Part shown: piece by piece, positions 14,736 through 15,773 of the stretch | Position numbering within the stretch: position 1 is the stretch's first letter | Layout of the letters: every line of letters begins with the position of its first letter | Source of the DNA: Bacillota bacterium | Lineage (GTDB): Bacteria; Bacillota; Clostridia; Christensenellales; CAG-138 | DNA: 15,773 bases | Assembly: GCA_023393045.1 (NCBI GenBank) | Contig: JAEWMV010000246.1 | Coordinates: 1-15,773 of the forward strand | Reading direction: 5' to 3' | The notes under the pieces: generated by a model | What the model was told of the DNA's origin: nothing | The model's database searches: none | Seen by the model: only the letters and a program-made list of their open reading frames with translations | Translations under genes and position numbers: made by a program

Positions 14736-14826
14736 TAGTGAACGGTGAATAGTGAATAACTGCCGCTGCGGCGGGCGGATGGCGACCGGAAAATGCCGCC
14801 GTGGCGGAAAAATGACGATCGGGCAA
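14736..14826. repeat. Putative intergenic repeat element upstream of the mutL-like gene
   Basis: The 110-nt gap after oraE starts with three tandem heptamers, TAGTGAA, CGGTGAA and TAGTGAA (14736-14756). GC-rich palindromes follow: GCCGC-T-GCGGC (14762-14772) and CCGCC-GT-GGCGG (14796-14807). An imperfect direct repeat of the form ATGRCGAYCGG occurs at 14779 and 14812. Tandem-heptamer plus palindrome units of this kind are common dispersed repeats in clostridial genomes. With one copy visible, dispersal in this genome is unproven. Confidence 0.45.
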
Positions 14827-15773
14827 ATGAAAAACATGCATATTGACGTACTGGTAGCGGAAATCGGTTCAACCACCACCCTCGTGAATGCCTTTTCGGG
14901 CATTCACGAGGGCAAACCGCGCTTCCTCGGGCAGGGCTGCGCGCCCACCTCCGTGCTTGCGGGGGATGTGCGCGTGGGCCTGCAGGGCGCGACGGACGAG
15001 CTCAAGTGCGGCATGGGCTGGGATGAACTGACCTATGGGGAAATGCTCGCCACGAGCTCCGCGGCGGGCGGCCTGCGCATGTGCGTGCACGGCCTCGTGT
15101 ATGACATGACCGTGCGCGCGGCCGAGGCGGCGGCGCTTGGCGCGGGCGCCATCATCAAGCTCGCCACGGCGGGCAGGCTGACGGATTATGATATCGCGGA
15201 CCTTGCGGCAATCGATCCCAACCTCATCCTCCTTGCCGGCGGCACGGATTATGGAGAGAGGGAAACCGCGCTCTTCAACGCGAAGAAGCTTGCGGAGAGC
15301 GGCCTGCGCGCGCCCGTCATCTACGCGGGCAACGTGCAGAACCAGCGCGCCGTGGAGGATATTTTCCATAAGGCGGGCATACCCTGCAGCATCACGGAAA
15401 ACGTCTATCCCAAGCTCGACAAGCTCAACATTGAGCCCGCGCGCAAAATCATCCACGCCGTGTTTGAGGAGCACATCGTCAAGGCTCCCGGCATGGAGCA
15501 TATACGCGACATGGTCACGGGCAGCATCATCCCCACGCCGGGCGCTGTGATGGAAGCCTCCCAGCTTCTTTATGACGACATCGGCGACCTCGTCATCCTC
15601 GACATCGGCGGCGCGACCACGGACGTGCACAGCGTGACGGGCGGTTCGGATGAGATCGCAACGCTTTTGACCTCCCCGGAGCCCTTTGCAAAGCGCACCG
15701 TGGAGGGCGACCTCGGCCTTTATATCAACGCGAAAAACGTGGTGGATATGATCGGCCTCGACCATTTAAAAAA
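14827..15773 (+). CDS. MutL/GlmL-family ATPase (B12 mutase partner), 3' end outside window
   Basis: The frame is open from the ATG at 14827 to the right edge (315 codons) with no stop. It belongs to the GlmL/MutL family, ASKHA-fold ATPases encoded beside B12-dependent glutamate and ornithine mutases and thought to protect or reactivate them; it is not the DNA mismatch protein MutL. Signatures are DVLVAEIGSTTT (7-18, phosphate-1 loop), EMLATSSAAGGLRMCVHGLV, LLAGGTDYGERET and DIGGATTDVHSV (259-270, phosphate-2 loop). The start is uncertain: in-frame ATGs at 14779, 14812, 14827 and 14836 all lack a good ribosome binding site. Homologues begin just before DVLVAEIGSTTT, favouring 14827 or 14836. 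Position after oraE matches C. difficile. Confidence 0.9.
   Translation, partial: MKNMHIDVLVAEIGSTTTLVNAFSGIHEGKPRFLGQGCAPTSVLAGDVRVGLQGATDELKCGMGWDELTYGEMLATSSAAGGLRMCVHGLVYDMTVRAAEAAALGAGAIIKLATAGRLTDYDIADLAAIDPNLILLAGGTDYGERETALFNAKKLAESGLRAPVIYAGNVQNQRAVEDIFHKAGIPCSITENVYPKLDKLNIEPARKIIHAVFEEHIVKAPGMEHIRDMVTGSIIPTPGAVMEASQLLYDDIGDLVILDIGGATTDVHSVTGGSDEIATLLTSPEPFAKRTVEGDLGLYINAKNVVDMIGLDHLK
14879..14912 (+). promoter_or_regulatory. Perfect 14-bp inverted repeat inside the mutL-like gene
   Basis: CCCTCGTGAATGCC (14879-14892) is perfectly complementary to GGCATTCACGAGGG (14899-14912) across the 6-nt loop TTTTCG. It falls in codons 18-29, over the end of the conserved IGSTTT strand and the following VNAF segment. 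As RNA this is a very stable hairpin in the ribosome's early path. No T run follows, so it is not a typical terminator. A regulatory role is possible but unproven. Confidence 0.6.

Overview
The window looks like a chromosomal piece of a GC-rich, anaerobic, amino-acid-fermenting member of the Clostridia (Bacillota). Three things point there: a sigma-H-type sporulation sigma factor beside mrnC and rlmB, as in Bacillota; the Stickland-type ornithine degradation genes; and strong GGAGG-type ribosome binding sites with 1-4 nt gene overlaps. No tRNA, rRNA, CRISPR array, transposase or phage gene is visible, and species cannot be assigned from sequence alone.

Left block (1-5627, minus strand). A compact operon is read leftwards from a good promoter at 5599-5627: an alpha/beta hydrolase with a low-complexity N-terminal linker, a 996-residue membrane-anchored protein with three lamin-tail-like domains, a chitobiase-type domain and a CotH kinase-like domain, a VTC-type polyphosphate polymerase-like protein, and a DUF4956 membrane protein. 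The first three genes are joined by ATGA stop/start overlaps. A hairpin terminator follows, then the first 25 codons of what looks like an ABC exporter, which runs off the left edge. The set suggests an envelope system built on phosphate or polyphosphate transfer; its function is inference.

Middle block (5727-9065, plus strand). A promoter with a perfect TATAAT lies so close to mrnC that its mRNA is probably leaderless. The operon is mrnC (Mini-RNase III), thyX (flavin-dependent thymidylate synthase), an rlmB-type 23S rRNA 2'-O-methyltransferase with a long repetitive basic N-terminal extension, and sigH, ending near a weak hairpin terminator.

Right block (9066-15773, plus strand). A regulatory stretch with a 16-bp perfect palindrome and candidate promoters precedes ord-ortA-ortB-oraS-oraE and a MutL/GlmL-type ATPase that runs off the right edge. 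Together these convert D-ornithine to 2,4-diaminopentanoate (OraSE, B12 and PLP), deaminate it oxidatively to 2-amino-4-oxopentanoate (Ord), and cleave that thiolytically to acetyl-CoA and alanine (OrtAB). The MutL/GlmL protein probably maintains the B12 mutase. Ornithine racemase, needed to make D-ornithine, is not in the window. Non-coding oddities in this block are overlapping, mutually exclusive hairpins between ord and ortA, a repeat-like element between oraE and the mutL-like gene, and a perfect 14-bp inverted repeat inside the first 30 codons of that gene.
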